Assembly: GCF_900167565.1 (NCBI RefSeq)
Contig: NZ_FUZV01000001.1
Coordinates: forward strand, 2,147,001 to 2,211,000
DNA from: Pseudoxanthomonas indica
Lineage (GTDB): Bacteria > Pseudomonadota > Gammaproteobacteria > Xanthomonadales > Xanthomonadaceae
DNA: 64,000 nt
Reading direction: 5' to 3'
Shown here: positions 42,215 to 52,185 of the stretch, piece after piece
Layout of the letters: every line of letters begins with the position of its first letter
Numbering within the stretch: the first letter of the stretch is position 1
Translations under genes and position numbers: made by a program
Notes under the pieces: model-generated
What the model was told of the DNA's origin: nothing
Databases searched by the model: none
The model's input: only the letters and a program-made list of their open reading frames with translations

Positions 42215-43873
42215 ATGCCGGCCATGACCGAACCCTGCAACATCGCCGCCAGCCTGCCGCGGCTGGCCCGCGACCAGCCCGATGCGGTGGCCATGCGCTG
42301 CCCCGATGCGGCCGGACGCTACTCCATCGAGCTCAGTTACGCCCAGCTGGACATGCGCAGCGACGCCATCGCGGCGGGGCTGGGCCGTTACGGCATCGGC
42401 CGCGGCACGCGCACGGTGGTGATGGTGCGGCCGGGGCCGGAGTTCTTCCTGTTGATGTTTGCGCTGTTCAAGGCCGGCGCGGTGCCGGTGTTGGTCGACC
42501 CCGGCATCGATCGGCGCGCGCTGCGCCAATGCCTGCGGGAAGCGGCGCCGGAGGCCTTCATCGGCATCCCCCTGGCGCAGCTGGCGCGCTTGCTGCTGGG
42601 CTGGGCCCGCAGCGCGCGAAAGATTGTCACCGTCGGCACCCGCCGTTGGCTGTGGGGCGGCACCACCCTGGCCGAGCTGGAAGCCGACGGACGCAACAGT
42701 GGCCCGCAGTTGGCCGACACCACACCCGATGAAACGGCGGCGATCCTGTTCACCAGCGGCTCCACCGGCGTGCCCAAGGGCGTGGTGTATCTGCATCGCC
42801 ATTTCGTCGCCCAGGTCGCGCTGCTGCGGCAGGCCTTCGACCTGCAGCCCGGCGGCGTCGACCTGCCGACCTTTCCGCCGTTCGCCTTGTTCGATCCGGC
42901 GTTGGGGCTGACCTCGATCATTCCCGACATGGATCCGACCCGACCGGCACAGGCCGACCCGGTGAAGCTGCACGCCGCGATGCAGCGATTCGGCGTGACC
43001 CAATTGTTCGGCTCGCCGGCGCTGATGAAGGTGCTGGCTGATTACGGCCAGCCGCTGACCGGCCTGCGCCGGGTGACCTCGGCGGGCGCGCCGGTACCGC
43101 CGGACACGGTCGCGCGGATCCGCCAGCTGCTGCCCGATGACGCCCAGTTCTGGACGCCCTACGGCGCCACCGAATGCCTGCCCGTTGCGGTGATCGAAGG
43201 CGCGGAACTGGAATCCACCCGCGCCGCCACCGAGAACGGCGCCGGTACCTGCGTGGGTCACTCGGTGGCGCCGAACCAGGTGCGCATCATCGCCATCGAC
43301 GACGCGCCGATCAGCGACTGGTCGCAGGTGCGCGAATTGCCGCGCGGCGAGGTCGGCGAGATCACCGTGGCCGGACCCACCGTCACCGACAGTTACTTCC
43401 ATCGCGACAAGGCCACCACGCTCGCCAAGATCCGCGAGCGCGATGGCGACGGGCGGGATCGCATCGTCCATCGCATGGGCGATGTCGGTTACTTCGACGA
43501 ACACGGCCGGCTGTGGTTCTGCGGGCGCAAGACCCAGCGTGTGCAAACCACCAGGGGGACGCTGTACACGGAGCAGGTCGAGCCGATCTTCAACGTCCAT
43601 CCGCAGGTGCGGCGCACCGCGCTGGTCGGTGTCGGCGCACGTGAGTGGCACGAGCCGGTGCTGTGCTTCGAGCTGCTGCCCGGCGTACCCGCGTCGCGCG
43701 CGCCGGTGGTGGAGGAGGAACTCCGCCTGCTCGCGCAACTGCATCCGGGCACCATGGGCATCACCCGCTTCCTGCATCATCCGGCGTTCCCGGTGGACAT
43801 CCGCCACAACGCCAAGATCGGACGCGAGAAACTGGCGGCCTGGGCCGCCAAACAGGGGACACGCAACGCATGA
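42215..43873 (+). CDS. oleC: OleC beta-lactone synthetase (AMP-dependent ligase fold)
   Basis: 552 residues of the ANL superfamily. OleC uses ATP to turn the 2-alkyl-3-hydroxy acid from OleD into a cis-beta-lactone. The phosphate loop is [13 protein letters not shown] (about 184-196). The second motif is YGATECLP, and the hinge and lysine region lie in [15 protein letters not shown] and [15 protein letters not shown] 42215 and 42224 are both possible; a GACAAT that could serve as a -10 overlaps the first, which would make the second nearly leaderless. It overlaps oleD by four bases (ATGA). Confidence 0.95.
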   Translation: MPAMTEPCNIAASLPRLARDQPDAVAMRCPDAAGRYSIELSYAQLDMRSDAIAAGLGRYGIGRGTRTVVMVRPGPEFFLLMFALFKAGAVPVLVDPGIDRRALRQCLREAAPEAFIGIPLAQLARLLLGWARSARKIVTVGTRRWLWGGTTLAELEADGRNSGPQLADTTPDETAAILFTSGSTGVPKGVVYLHRHFVAQVALLRQAFDLQPGGVDLPTFPPFALFDPALGLTSIIPDMDPTRPAQADPVKLHAAMQRFGVTQLFGSPALMKVLADYGQPLTGLRRVTSAGAPVPPDTVARIRQLLPDDAQFWTPYGATECLPVAVIEGAELESTRAATENGAGTCVGHSVAPNQVRIIAIDDAPISDWSQVRELPRGEVGEITVAGPTVTDSYFHRDKATTLAKIRERDGDGRDRIVHRMGDVGYFDEHGRLWFCGRKTQRVQTTRGTLYTEQVEPIFNVHPQVRRTALVGVGAREWHEPVLCFELLPGVPASRAPVVEEELRLLAQLHPGTMGITRFLHHPAFPVDIRHNAKIGREKLAAWAAKQGTRNA

Positions 43874-44877
43874 AAATCCTGGTCACCGGTGGTGGCGGTT
43901 TCCTCGGCCAGGCGCTGTGTCGCGGCCTGGTCGAACGGGGCCATCACGTCATCAGCTTCAACCGTGGCCATTACCCGGCGCTGGCGGCGCTGGGCGTCGG
44001 CCAGATTCAAGGCGACCTGGCCGATGCACATGCCGTGCATCACGCCGCCGCCGGCATGGATGCGGTCTTCCACAACGCCGCCAAGGCCGGCGCCTGGGGC
44101 AGCTACAAGAGTTACCACGACGCCAATGTGGTCGGCACGCAGAACGTGCTCGATGCCTGCCGCGCGCATGCCATCAGCCGCCTGGTCTACACCTCCACGC
44201 CCAGCGTGACTCATCGGGCCACCCATCCGGTCGAAGGCGGCACCGCCGACAGCGTGCCCTATGGCGAGGGCTTCAAGGCACCCTACGCCACCACCAAATT
44301 GATCGCGGAAAAGGCGGTGCTGGCGGCCAATGGTCCGGAGCTGGCCACGGTGGCATTGCGACCGCGCCTGATCTGGGGCCCGGGCGATCAGCAGATCCTG
44401 CCGCGGCTGGTGGAGCGTGCCCGCAGCGGCCGCCTGCGCATCGTCGGCGACGGCAGCAACCGCGTCGACACCACTTACATCGACAATGCCGCGCAGGCGC
44501 ACTTCGATGCCTTCGAGCATCTGGCGCCGGGCGCGGCCTGCGCGGGCAAGGCGTACTTCATTTCCAACGGCGAGCCCAAGCCGATGGTCGAGCTGCTCAA
44601 TGCACTGCTCGATGCCGCCGGCGCGCCGCGGGTGCAGCAGCGTCTTTCCTTCAAGACCGCCTTCCGCATCGGCGCGGTGTGCGAGGCGCTATGGACGGTG
44701 TTGCCCTTGAAGGGCGAACCGCCGATGACCCGCTTCCTGGCCGAACAGCTGAGCACGTCGCACTGGTACAGCATGGAGCCGGCCCGGCGCGACTTCGGGT
44801 ATGTGCCCCGGGTGTCGTTTAACGAAGGAATCACCCGGCTGAAGGCTTCACTCCGCAGCGACGCCGTCCTCACCTGA
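43870..44877 (+). CDS. oleD: NADPH-dependent 2-alkyl-3-ketoalkanoate reductase OleD
   Basis: 335 residues of the extended SDR/3-beta-hydroxysteroid dehydrogenase branch. OleD reduces the OleA product to the 2-alkyl-3-hydroxy acid. The cofactor loop [15 protein letters not shown] starts at residue 6, with SFNRGHY placing an Arg for NADPH. The catalytic pair is in [12 protein letters not shown] (YxxxK), and the Ser in TSTPSVTH. It begins in the oleC stop, so the pair is coupled, and it closes the ole cluster. Confidence 0.95.
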   Translation: MKILVTGGGGFLGQALCRGLVERGHHVISFNRGHYPALAALGVGQIQGDLADAHAVHHAAAGMDAVFHNAAKAGAWGSYKSYHDANVVGTQNVLDACRAHAISRLVYTSTPSVTHRATHPVEGGTADSVPYGEGFKAPYATTKLIAEKAVLAANGPELATVALRPRLIWGPGDQQILPRLVERARSGRLRIVGDGSNRVDTTYIDNAAQAHFDAFEHLAPGAACAGKAYFISNGEPKPMVELLNALLDAAGAPRVQQRLSFKTAFRIGAVCEALWTVLPLKGEPPMTRFLAEQLSTSHWYSMEPARRDFGYVPRVSFNEGITRLKASLRSDAVLT

Positions 44878-44944
44878 CCATGACCGCCCGCTGGCCACCA
44901 TGGTTTGGCGCCAAGCGGGCGCGTATACGCTTTCAGGAGATCCC

Positions 44945-45106
44945 ATGCTGCGCTACGCCGTCATCTTCTTCGTCATTGCCCTGATTGCGGCGGTGCTCGG
45001 TTTCAGCGGTATCGCCGGTGCTGCCAGCAACATCGCCTGGATCTTGTTCGTGGTGTTCCTGATCCTGGCCATCATTGCGATGTTCCGCGGTCGCAGCGTC
45101 CCCTAA
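44945..45106 (+). CDS. DUF1328 small membrane protein (YtjA type)
   Basis: 53 residues with two hydrophobic helices ([17 protein letters not shown] and [18 protein letters not shown]). This is the DUF1328 pattern LGFxGIAGAASxIAxILF. Family members are small stress-linked inner-membrane proteins of unknown function. CAGGAGA sits just before ATG 44945. It stands alone between oleD and ubiJ. Confidence 0.9.
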   Translation: MLRYAVIFFVIALIAAVLGFSGIAGAASNIAWILFVVFLILAIIAMFRGRSVP

Positions 45107-45130
45107 CGCCGCCCGCATCGCATTGCGACA

Positions 45131-45164
45131 GCACACCGCCGCGGCCTCGTCCGCGGCGGTGTGC
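45131..45164. other. Perfect 14-base hairpin before ubiJ
   Basis: GCACACCGCCGCGG (45131-45144) and CCGCGGCGGTGTGC (45151-45164) pair without mismatch around a six-base loop. No T run. It ends the DUF1328 message or acts in the ubiJ promoter: a possible -10, TAGAAT (45179-45184), lies 15 bases on, and ubiJ begins 9 bases after that. Confidence 0.6.
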
Positions 45165-45192
45165 GTTCGGGGTATGGGTAGAATGGCGGCCT

Positions 45193-45834
45193 ATGTCCGC
45201 CACCCCCTTTGATCTGCTCAAGCCCTTTGCCGGACGCGCGCTGGAAACCGCGCTCAACCGCGCCTTGGCCCTGGACCCCGATACCCGCGCCGCACTCGCG
45301 CCGTTGGAAGGTCGTCGCATCCAGCTGACCCTGGAATCGCCGCCATTGGCCCTGGAAATCCGCGTGGGCGGCGGCGAGTTGCAGGTCGGTCCGGTCAGCG
45401 AGATCCACGAAGCCGACCTGGCCGTGCGCAGCAGCCTGGGCGGCCTGCTGTCGCAATTGCCCTTCCTGCGCCGCGATCACGGCGCGCCGGTGGGCAAGGT
45501 GCGCATCTCCGGCGATGCCGAACTGGCGCGGCGCCTGCAGCAGCTGGCCAGCCGTTTCGATCCGGACTGGCAGCAACCGTTCACCGCGGTATTCGGTGAC
45601 GTGATTGGCGTGCAGGTGGCCCAGGCCGCGCGCGCGGCCTTGCAGCAGGCACGCGACGGCGCTCAGCGGCTGGCCGAGAACACCGCCGAATTCCTCACAG
45701 AGGAATCGCGTGACGTGGTGGGCCGCGCCGAACTCAATGCCTTCCACGATGACGTGGACAGCGTGCGCGATGGCGTCGAACGGCTGGCGGTGCGCGTGCA
45801 ACGCCTGCGGGCCGGCCGCGGAGACGGCGCATGA
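45193..45834 (+). CDS. ubiJ: Ubiquinone biosynthesis accessory factor UbiJ (SCP2 domain)
   Basis: 213 residues. An SCP2-like lipid-binding domain (about 20-135, with [24 protein letters not shown] and [26 protein letters not shown]) is followed by a C-terminal helical coiled region. UbiJ helps assemble the soluble complex that modifies the ubiquinone ring in E. coli. Its overlap with ubiB (four bases) matches the common ubiJ-ubiB neighbourhood; ubiE is not in the window. The ATG may be almost leaderless given the TAGAAT 9 bases upstream. Confidence 0.9.
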   Translation: MSATPFDLLKPFAGRALETALNRALALDPDTRAALAPLEGRRIQLTLESPPLALEIRVGGGELQVGPVSEIHEADLAVRSSLGGLLSQLPFLRRDHGAPVGKVRISGDAELARRLQQLASRFDPDWQQPFTAVFGDVIGVQVAQAARAALQQARDGAQRLAENTAEFLTEESRDVVGRAELNAFHDDVDSVRDGVERLAVRVQRLRAGRGDGA

Positions 45835-47489
45835 GGCCGGTGTTGCGCGCCAGCCGCATCGGCCGGGTGCTGCTGCGCTATCGCCTGGATGACCTGCTCG
45901 ACGACACCCCGGCCGAGCGCTGGTTGAAGCTGGCGCGCCCGTTCGTGCCGCGCGCCTCTGCCGAGATCGCGGTGCAGCCGCGCGGTGCCCGCCTGCGCCT
46001 GGCGCTGCAGGAACTCGGGCCGATCTTCGTCAAGTTCGGCCAGATCCTCTCGACCCGCCGCGACCTGGTGCCGCCGGACGTGGCCGAGGAACTGGCGCTG
46101 CTGCAGGATCGCGTCAAACCCTTCGATGGCGATCAGGCGCGGATGATCGTCGAGCGCGCGCTGGGCCAGCCAATCGATCAGGCCTTCGCCGACTTCGACA
46201 CCACGCCGCTGGCGTCGGCCTCGATTGCCCAGGTGCATGCCGCGCTCCTGCCCGGTGGCCGCGAAGTGGTGGTCAAGGTGCTGCGCCCGGATATCGAAAA
46301 GCAGATCGCCGGCGACATCTCCCTGCTCAAGTCGTTGGCGTCGCTGGTGGAGCGCGCCCATCCCAGCGCCGACAAGATCCGGCCGAAGGAAATCGTCGCC
46401 GAGATTGAATCCACCCTTGCCGCCGAACTGGATCTGCAACGCGAAGGCGCCAACGCCAGCGTGATGCGGCGCTTCTGGAAGGACTCCGACGATCTGTACG
46501 TGCCGGAGATCATCTGGAGCCACACCAGCGACCGCGTGCTGACTATGGAGCGCGTGCACGGCATTCCCTCCGACGACATCGCCGCACTCGACGCCGCCGG
46601 CATCGATCGGCGCGCGCTGGCGGCCAAGGGCGTGCGGGTGTTCTACACCCAGGTGTTCCGCGACAACTTCTTCCACGCCGACGCGCACGCCGGCAACATC
46701 TGGGTCGATACCGATCCGGCGCGGCGCGCCAATCCACGTTTCATCGCGCTGGATTTCGGCATCACCGGCCAGCTCTCGTCCGAGGATCAGTACTACCTGG
46801 CCGAGAACTTCATGGCCATCTTCAACAAGGACTACCGGCGCATCGCCGAGCTGCACGTGGAAGCGGGCTGGATGCCGGCCAGCGTGCGCATCGACGAACT
46901 GGAAGCGGCGGCGCGCGCGGTCTGCGAACCGTACTTCACCCGGCCGCTGTCGGAGATTTCGCTGGCCGAAGTGCTGCTCAAGCTGTTCCGCACCGCCCAG
47001 CGCTACGAACTGACCCTGCAGCCGCAGCTGATCCTGTTGCAGAAAACCCTGCTCAACATCGAGGGCGTGGGCCGGCAACTGGATCCGCAGCTGGACATCT
47101 GGGCAGTGGCGCGGCCGGTGCTCGAACGGATCCTGCTGGAACGCTACAGCCCGCAGCGCGCCATCCAGGAACTGCGCAAGCGCCTGCCCGAACTGATGAC
47201 GCGTGCGCCGGACATGCCGCGCCTGATCCACACCTGGCTGACCCAGCAGACCGAAGGCCGGCATGAGCTGGCCATGCGCTCGCGCGATCTGGCCGACCTG
47301 GCCGGGACCATGCGCGGCATGCAGCGACGGGTGGTGGCGGCGATCCTGGGCGTGGGCCTGCTGCTGGTGGCGGCGGTGCTGTACGGCCTGGAAGCGGGTG
47401 GACCGCGCATTTTTTCGGTGCCGGCTTCGGCATGGATTGCCGGCATCGGCGGCTTGTGGGCGTTGCTGGCGGCGTGGCCACGGCGCTAG
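45831..47489 (+). CDS. ubiB: Ubiquinone biosynthesis kinase-like protein UbiB
   Basis: 552 residues of the ABC1/ADCK atypical kinase family, needed for ubiquinone synthesis. The KxGQ motif that marks the family is in [22 protein letters not shown] (about residues 61-82). The Ala-rich loop [16 protein letters not shown], the [11 protein letters not shown] segment, the catalytic DAHAGNI and the metal-binding [11 protein letters not shown] follow in order. Two membrane helices close the protein ([23 protein letters not shown] and the last 20 residues). It is coupled to ubiJ by an ATGA. Confidence 0.96.
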   Translation: MRPVLRASRIGRVLLRYRLDDLLDDTPAERWLKLARPFVPRASAEIAVQPRGARLRLALQELGPIFVKFGQILSTRRDLVPPDVAEELALLQDRVKPFDGDQARMIVERALGQPIDQAFADFDTTPLASASIAQVHAALLPGGREVVVKVLRPDIEKQIAGDISLLKSLASLVERAHPSADKIRPKEIVAEIESTLAAELDLQREGANASVMRRFWKDSDDLYVPEIIWSHTSDRVLTMERVHGIPSDDIAALDAAGIDRRALAAKGVRVFYTQVFRDNFFHADAHAGNIWVDTDPARRANPRFIALDFGITGQLSSEDQYYLAENFMAIFNKDYRRIAELHVEAGWMPASVRIDELEAAARAVCEPYFTRPLSEISLAEVLLKLFRTAQRYELTLQPQLILLQKTLLNIEGVGRQLDPQLDIWAVARPVLERILLERYSPQRAIQELRKRLPELMTRAPDMPRLIHTWLTQQTEGRHELAMRSRDLADLAGTMRGMQRRVVAAILGVGLLLVAAVLYGLEAGGPRIFSVPASAWIAGIGGLWALLAAWPRR

Positions 47490-47565
47490 CTGATCGGCGC
47501 AAGCTCGCCACGGATTTCAATCAAGTACGCGGCCCTGCGGTCGCTTCCACCGGCAAAGGGGACCG

Positions 47566-48336
47566 ATGGTGAATCAGTTGAATGCATTGGCACGCGGCAG
47601 CAAAGCAGTACTTGGCTTGTGCGCGTTGCTGGCCCTGGCCAGCTGCGTAAGCACGCCGGTCAGCGAGCGCAATCCGTTGGCGCGGTGGGAAGCCTCGCCC
47701 AACTACGAACCGCGCCGGCCGATCCTGATCGTCATCCATGCCACCGAGCAGGATTCGGTGCAGGAGAGCCTGCTGACCCTGCGCACCGCCAATTCGGGCG
47801 GTCCGGTGAGTTCGCATTATTTGATTGGCCGCGATGGCCAGCGCTACCAGCTGGTGGCCGATGATCAACGCGCCTGGCATGCCGGCGGCGGACACTGGGG
47901 CACCATCACCGACGTCAACTCGGTGTCGCTGGGGATCGAGCTGGACAACAACGGTCGCGACGAATTCGCGCCGGCGCAGATCGACAGCCTGCTGGTGCTG
48001 CTGGGTGACCTGTGCGAGCGACATGACATCCCGCGCACGCAGATCGTGGCGCACGCCGACTTCGCGCCCACGCGCAAGCAGGATCCCGGCACGCGCTTTC
48101 CCTGGCAGCGCCTGGCCGAGGCGGGCTTCGGTCGTTGGCCGGCAGCGGACGCGCCGCCGGCAGCGGAAGGCTTCGATCCCTGGAATGCCCTGCGCCTGCT
48201 GGGCTATCCGCTGACCGACCGCGCGGCCACCGTGCGCGCCTTCCATCGGCGCTATCGCGGCACGGATGGCGACCAGCTGGACGTGGAGGATCTTCGCATC
48301 CTGTCCTCGCTGGTGAGCCAGGTCGAAGGCAGCTGA
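47566..48336 (+). CDS. N-acetylmuramoyl-L-alanine amidase, lipoprotein (AmiD-like)
   Basis: 256 residues with lipobox LASC (Cys27), predicting an outer-membrane lipoprotein. The Ami_2 zinc domain has ligands His in ILIVIHATEQDS, His in IVAHADFAPTRKQDPGTRFPW and Asp in the same segment. A C-terminal peptidoglycan-binding-like helical domain starts near residue 200 (FDPWNALRLLGYPL). Length and layout match AmiD, which cuts the stem peptide from murein fragments, including anhydro forms. It is the third murein-active enzyme set in the window but lies outside the 20-34 kb locus. Confidence 0.93.
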   Translation: MVNQLNALARGSKAVLGLCALLALASCVSTPVSERNPLARWEASPNYEPRRPILIVIHATEQDSVQESLLTLRTANSGGPVSSHYLIGRDGQRYQLVADDQRAWHAGGGHWGTITDVNSVSLGIELDNNGRDEFAPAQIDSLLVLLGDLCERHDIPRTQIVAHADFAPTRKQDPGTRFPWQRLAEAGFGRWPAADAPPAAEGFDPWNALRLLGYPLTDRAATVRAFHRRYRGTDGDQLDVEDLRILSSLVSQVEGS

Positions 48337-48344
48337 ATGCCGGG

Positions 48345-48361
48345 CCCGATTCGCAATCGGG
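48345..48361 (+). terminator. Weak terminator-like hairpin after the amidase gene
   Basis: CCCGATT (48345-48351), CGC loop, AATCGGG (48355-48361), followed by GTTAAAGCGGTTTTAATT. The stem is short but sits 8 bases after the stop codon. Confidence 0.4.
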
Positions 48362-48418
48362 GTTAAAGCGGTTTTAATTGATCCGCTCCATCATCGCCGT
48401 CACCCCCCGGGACGGCTG

Positions 48419-48961
48419 ATGGAGATCGTCGTGAACGCATTCCCTTCCCTGCTTGGCAGGATTGCCCCGCCTCACGCCGCAACCACCTACCTGCCGGATA
48501 CATCGGTGGTGGTGGACATCCGACGGCTGGAGCGCGAAGACTTGCCCGCGCTGTACGTCCTGCGCCAGGAGCAGCGCGATGAAGTCAGCCGGCATGCCGA
48601 TGTCGTGGCCGATGCCGACGCGCTGGAACTGCAGGAAGTCCTGTTCGATCTCCCGCGCCGATGCTGGGCCTGGATCGCACGGGATCACGACGAGCCGGTA
48701 GGTTACGCGCTGGCCACCGTCGGCTATGCGGTGCTGGAAGGCGGCTACTACCTGCGCCTGGAATCCCTGCATGTGCACCATGCCTGGCGCCGTCGCGGCA
48801 TCGAAAGCCAACTGCTGGAAGCAGCGCGGCGCACCTCGGTCGACCTGGGCTGCCTGAGCCTGCAGTGGTCGGACGGCGCGCATCTGCCGCGCCTGTCTGC
48901 GGAAGGCGTGGTCCATCGGCATGCCGCCGCACACCTGTTGCCGTCGACGGCGTCGCCTTGA
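48419..48961 (+). CDS. GNAT-family N-acetyltransferase
   Basis: 180 residues. The GNAT fold shows VVVDIRRLEREDLPALYVLR at the N-terminus, WIARDHDEPVGYALATV, then LRLESLHVHHAWRRRGIESQLLEAARR with the acetyl-CoA pyrophosphate loop RRRGIE in place of the usual RxxGxG/A. Substrate unknown. ATG 48419 is preceded by GGGACGG; a GTG at 48431 is also possible. The final Gly position of the loop is replaced by Glu, a mild departure from consensus. Confidence 0.85.
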   Translation: MEIVVNAFPSLLGRIAPPHAATTYLPDTSVVVDIRRLEREDLPALYVLRQEQRDEVSRHADVVADADALELQEVLFDLPRRCWAWIARDHDEPVGYALATVGYAVLEGGYYLRLESLHVHHAWRRRGIESQLLEAARRTSVDLGCLSLQWSDGAHLPRLSAEGVVHRHAAAHLLPSTASP

Positions 48962-48981
48962 GCGAAGCGGAATCTGCTGTC

Positions 48982-50082
48982 ATGCCGCGTCTTCGTCCCG
49001 CACGCTCGCGCCTGCGTCGCGTGCTCTCCCTTTTCGCACTCCTTTCTGCCGTGGCCCTCTACATGTCGCTGTCCGCTTGCCGCACCGTTCCCTATCCGCA
49101 GTCGCCGCAGTTTGCCGACGACGCCTTCCGCAATCCGGTGACGCCCAAGCAACCCGGATGGCGCGAGATGGCGGCGCTGACCTGGCGCTTCATGTTCGAC
49201 AAGCCCAAGGACACCGTGCCGGACGTAGCGCTGCCGGTGCGTTCGATTGCCCGCGAGGAACTCGACGCAGCGACCGATGGCACCCTGTATCGGCTGGGCC
49301 ACTCCACCGTCCTGATCAAACTCGAGGGCGGTTGGTGGCTCACCGATCCCGTGTTCTCCGAGCGCGCCTCGCCGGTGCAGTGGGCCGGACCCAAGCGCTT
49401 CCATGCGCCGGCGTTGGCGCTGGCGGATCTGCCGCCGATCACCGGCGTGATCCTCTCGCATGACCACTACGATCACCTGGACAAAGCGGCGATCCGCGCA
49501 CTGGCCGATCGCGTGCAACATTTCTACGCACCACTGGGTGTGGGTGATCTGCTGGTGGAATGGGGTGTGCCGCGCAATCGCGTCAGCCAGTTCGACTGGT
49601 GGCAATCGGTGCAGGTCGGCAACGTGCGCCTGACCGCCACGCCGGCGCAGCACTTTTCCGGGCGCGCGCCGTTCCAGAACAATCCCACCCTGTGGGCGTC
49701 GTGGGTGTTCCAGGCACCGGATCTGAGCCTGTTCTTCAGCGGCGACAGCGGCTACTTCAGCGGCTTCCGCGAGATTGGCGAACGTTTTGGCCCGTTCGAT
49801 CTGACCCTGGTCGAATGCGGCGCCTACGACGCGCAATGGGAAGGCGTGCACATGCTGCCGGCGCAAAGCGTGCAGGCGCATCGCGACCTGCGCGGGCGCT
49901 GGATGCTGCCGATCCATAACGGCACCTTCGATCTGGCCTTCCACGCATGGCATGCACCGCTGGAGGCTGTCTCCGCGGAGGCGCAGCGGCAAGGCGTGGC
50001 CTTGAGCACGCCGATGATCGGCCAGGCCGTCGACGCGCGCGAACCGCAGGCCTTCACCGCGTGGTGGCGTCAGCCCCGATAA
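48982..50082 (+). CDS. MBL-fold metallohydrolase, lipoprotein (NAPE-PLD-like)
   Basis: 366 residues with a basic N-terminus, a hydrophobic segment and lipobox LSAC (Cys33). The metallo-beta-lactamase motif HxHxDH is in ILSHDHYDHLD, with later metal ligands in ATPAQHFSGR, FFSGDSGYF and LPIHNGTFDLAF. The order and the WWLTDPVFSERASP segment match the NAPE-PLD/UlaG-type branch, which includes phospholipases and nucleases. The substrate here is unknown; anchoring suggests an envelope lipid. The gene follows the GNAT gene by 20 bases on the same strand. Confidence 0.9.
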   Translation: MPRLRPARSRLRRVLSLFALLSAVALYMSLSACRTVPYPQSPQFADDAFRNPVTPKQPGWREMAALTWRFMFDKPKDTVPDVALPVRSIAREELDAATDGTLYRLGHSTVLIKLEGGWWLTDPVFSERASPVQWAGPKRFHAPALALADLPPITGVILSHDHYDHLDKAAIRALADRVQHFYAPLGVGDLLVEWGVPRNRVSQFDWWQSVQVGNVRLTATPAQHFSGRAPFQNNPTLWASWVFQAPDLSLFFSGDSGYFSGFREIGERFGPFDLTLVECGAYDAQWEGVHMLPAQSVQAHRDLRGRWMLPIHNGTFDLAFHAWHAPLEAVSAEAQRQGVALSTPMIGQAVDAREPQAFTAWWRQPR

Positions 50083-50089
50083 GCCGGGA

Positions 50090-51466
50090 CTACGCGGCGG
50101 GAAAGACCACGCGCACGCACAGGCCGCACGCATCGCGGCCATCTTCCACCGACAGCGTCGCGCCATGGGCGCGGGCAATCCGCTGCACCAGCGACAGGCC
50201 GATGCCGCTGCCGCGTTCACCGTTGCCGGTGCTGCCGCGGAAGAAGCGTTCGAAGATCCGCTCGCGCTCGTCCAATGGCACGCCCGGGCCGTTGTCGCTG
50301 ACGGTCATTTCCACGCCGCCGTCGGCGCGCCGCGCGCAGTGCACGCGGATGTGGCCCTGCTCGCCGCTGTAACGCACCGCATTGTCGATCAGGTTGCGCA
50401 CCAGCACGCCCAGATCATCCAGGTCGCCACGCACCGACGCCAATCCGGTATCCAGGCTGATGGTCTGCTGGCGGCGCGCGGCCATGCCTTCGAATTCGCG
50501 CGCGACCAGGCTGATGACGTCGGCCAGCTCGACCACCGCATGCTCCTGGCCACGCTGCGAGGCGTCGATGCGCGCGGAGTCCAGCAACTGCTGCGCCAGC
50601 CGCGAGGTACGCTCGATGCCTTGCGACAGCTGCACCAGCGCTTCGCGCGCATCGGCCTGGCTGCCGGCGCGCAAGGCCACCTGCGTCTGCGTCAACAAGG
50701 CGGCCAGTGGCGTGCGCAGTTCGTGCGCCGCATCGGCGAGGAATTGCCGCTCGCCCTGCATCGCCTGCGACAGGCGCGCGAGCAGGTCGTTGAACGATGC
50801 CAGCAGCGGTTTGATCTCGCGCGGGATATCCCGCGTCGACAGCGGCGCCAGATCCATCGCCTCGCGCTGCGCCATCTGATCGCGCAGCCGGTTGACCGGA
50901 CGCAGGCTCCATTGAATCGCCGCCCAGATCGCCAGCGCCAGCGCAAACAGCAGGGCCAGCGCCGACAACAAGCTCACCTTGAGCCAGTAACCCAGTTCCG
51001 CCTGCAACTGCGAGCGCGCCATGCCCACCTGTACCTGCACGCGGCCACTGGCATCGGTGATGGCGTACACGCGCCAGTCTTCGCCCGCCGCGCGGGTGGT
51101 GGCCAGGCCATCACGGAAGGCAGGTTGCAGCGGTTCGGCCGGTGCGCCCTTGGACGACACGATGCTGGCGCGCCGCTGCAGGCTCCAGACCTGGAAGCGG
51201 ATCTTGTCGAACTTGGTGTTCGGCTCGGCCTGCAGATCGCCGGGCAGGGTCAAGCGCCTGCTGCCTTCCACCGCATCGACGTCGCTCGGCATGGACAACA
51301 GGATCTGCTGCCCCACTTCGCGCAAGGAACCATCCCAATGCCCGCTTTGCTGGCGCGAGACCTGCAGGTATTGGCAGCCGAACCAGAACAGCCAACCACC
51401 CAGCATCACGCTCATCAGCGTGACCAGCAGCTTGCCTTTCAGTGATCGCTCGTGGCGGTGGCTCAT
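50090..51466 (-). CDS. Two-component sensor histidine kinase (PmrB/QseC-like)
   Basis: 458 residues. First membrane helix about 12-30, a periplasmic sensor of about 130 residues (31-160), second helix about 164-186, HAMP segment with RPVNRLRDQMAQRE, then the phospho-acceptor His248 in FLADAAHELRTPLAAL. The ATPase domain has NLIDNAVRYSG, SDNGPGVP and GSGIGLSLVQRIA. The arrangement is like PmrB/QseC kinases. The signal cannot be read; the sensor lacks an obvious acidic metal patch. It overlaps the response regulator gene by four bases and is convergent with the MBL gene, 7 bases apart. Confidence 0.94.
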   Translation of the reverse strand: MSHRHERSLKGKLLVTLMSVMLGGWLFWFGCQYLQVSRQQSGHWDGSLREVGQQILLSMPSDVDAVEGSRRLTLPGDLQAEPNTKFDKIRFQVWSLQRRASIVSSKGAPAEPLQPAFRDGLATTRAAGEDWRVYAITDASGRVQVQVGMARSQLQAELGYWLKVSLLSALALLFALALAIWAAIQWSLRPVNRLRDQMAQREAMDLAPLSTRDIPREIKPLLASFNDLLARLSQAMQGERQFLADAAHELRTPLAALLTQTQVALRAGSQADAREALVQLSQGIERTSRLAQQLLDSARIDASQRGQEHAVVELADVISLVAREFEGMAARRQQTISLDTGLASVRGDLDDLGVLVRNLIDNAVRYSGEQGHIRVHCARRADGGVEMTVSDNGPGVPLDERERIFERFFRGSTGNGERGSGIGLSLVQRIARAHGATLSVEDGRDACGLCVRVVFPAA

Positions 51467-52125
51467 TCGGCGTCTCCGACCCGATAGCCGAAACCATGCA
51501 CGGTGGTGATGAAATCCTCGCCCAGCTTGCGCCGCAGCTGGTGGATGTAGACCGCGATGGTGTTGCTCTCGATGCTGCCGTCGCCGCCGTAGACCAGCGA
51601 CTCCAGCGCATCGCGCGGCACCACCCGGCCGGCGCGTTCCATCAGCGCCAGCAGGGTGCGGTATTCGTGCACGCCCAGCTTCACCGCGCTGCCGCCACGG
51701 CTGACGCTGCGGGCGGCCGGATCCAGCTCGACATCGCGGTAGCGCAGCACCGGCGTGACCCGGCCCTGGCTGCGGCGCACTACCGCACGCAGGCGTGCGC
51801 ACAGCTCATCGGTCAGGAACGGCTTCACCACGTAGTCGTCGGCGCCGGCATCCAGCCCGCGCACGCGGTCGCTGAGCTGATCGCGGGCGGTGACAATCAA
51901 CACCGGCGTGCTGTCATAGCGCTGCCGCATCGCGGCCAGCACGTCCAGGCCGGAGCCGCGCGGCAGCCCCAGATCCAGCAGCACGGCGGAAAAGCCGTGA
52001 TCCACCAGCGCCGTGCGGGCGGCGCCGGCATCCTCGGCGCGGGTCACTTCCCAGCCATCCTGGCGCAACGCCGCGGCGACGGCGTCGCCCAGCATCCGGT
52101 CGTCTTCGACCAGCAGTACATGCAT
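51463..52125 (-). CDS. OmpR-family response regulator (PmrA/QseB-like)
   Basis: 220 residues. The receiver domain has acidic pocket EDD (8-10), phospho-acceptor Asp51 in LLDLGLPRGSG, Thr in LIVTARDQ and Lys in YVVKPF. A winged-helix DNA-binding domain (about 125-220) ends with NTIAVYIHQLRRKLGEDFITTVHGFGYRVG. I start at MHVLLVED (52125); eight extra in-frame codons upstream lack family support. It is the first gene of the two-component operon and is preceded by a TTTAAG/CTTAAA box. Confidence 0.95.
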   Translation of the reverse strand: MHVLLVEDDRMLGDAVAAALRQDGWEVTRAEDAGAARTALVDHGFSAVLLDLGLPRGSGLDVLAAMRQRYDSTPVLIVTARDQLSDRVRGLDAGADDYVVKPFLTDELCARLRAVVRRSQGRVTPVLRYRDVELDPAARSVSRGGSAVKLGVHEYRTLLALMERAGRVVPRDALESLVYGGDGSIESNTIAVYIHQLRRKLGEDFITTVHGFGYRVGDAE

Positions 52126-52168
52126 CTCGGGAGTCCGGGAATAAGGCATGTCAGGCTACCGCCGCGGT

Positions 52169-52185
52169 TTTAAGGTCTTCTTAAA
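52169..52185. promoter_or_regulatory. PmrA/QseB-type box upstream of the two-component operon
   Basis: TTTAAG-GTCTT-CTTAAA: two half-sites five bases apart, both an inverted repeat and, on the minus strand, a TTTAAG-N5-CTTAAA pair like the PmrA/BasR consensus. It lies 44-60 bases before the regulator ATG, so autoregulation is likely. Confidence 0.5.

Noticed and set aside
42101-43807. Extension of the YkgJ-like protein far upstream on the minus strand.
   Set aside because: The extension is antisense to oleC and lacks any family similarity; the cysteine-cluster domain starts right at ATG 42100.
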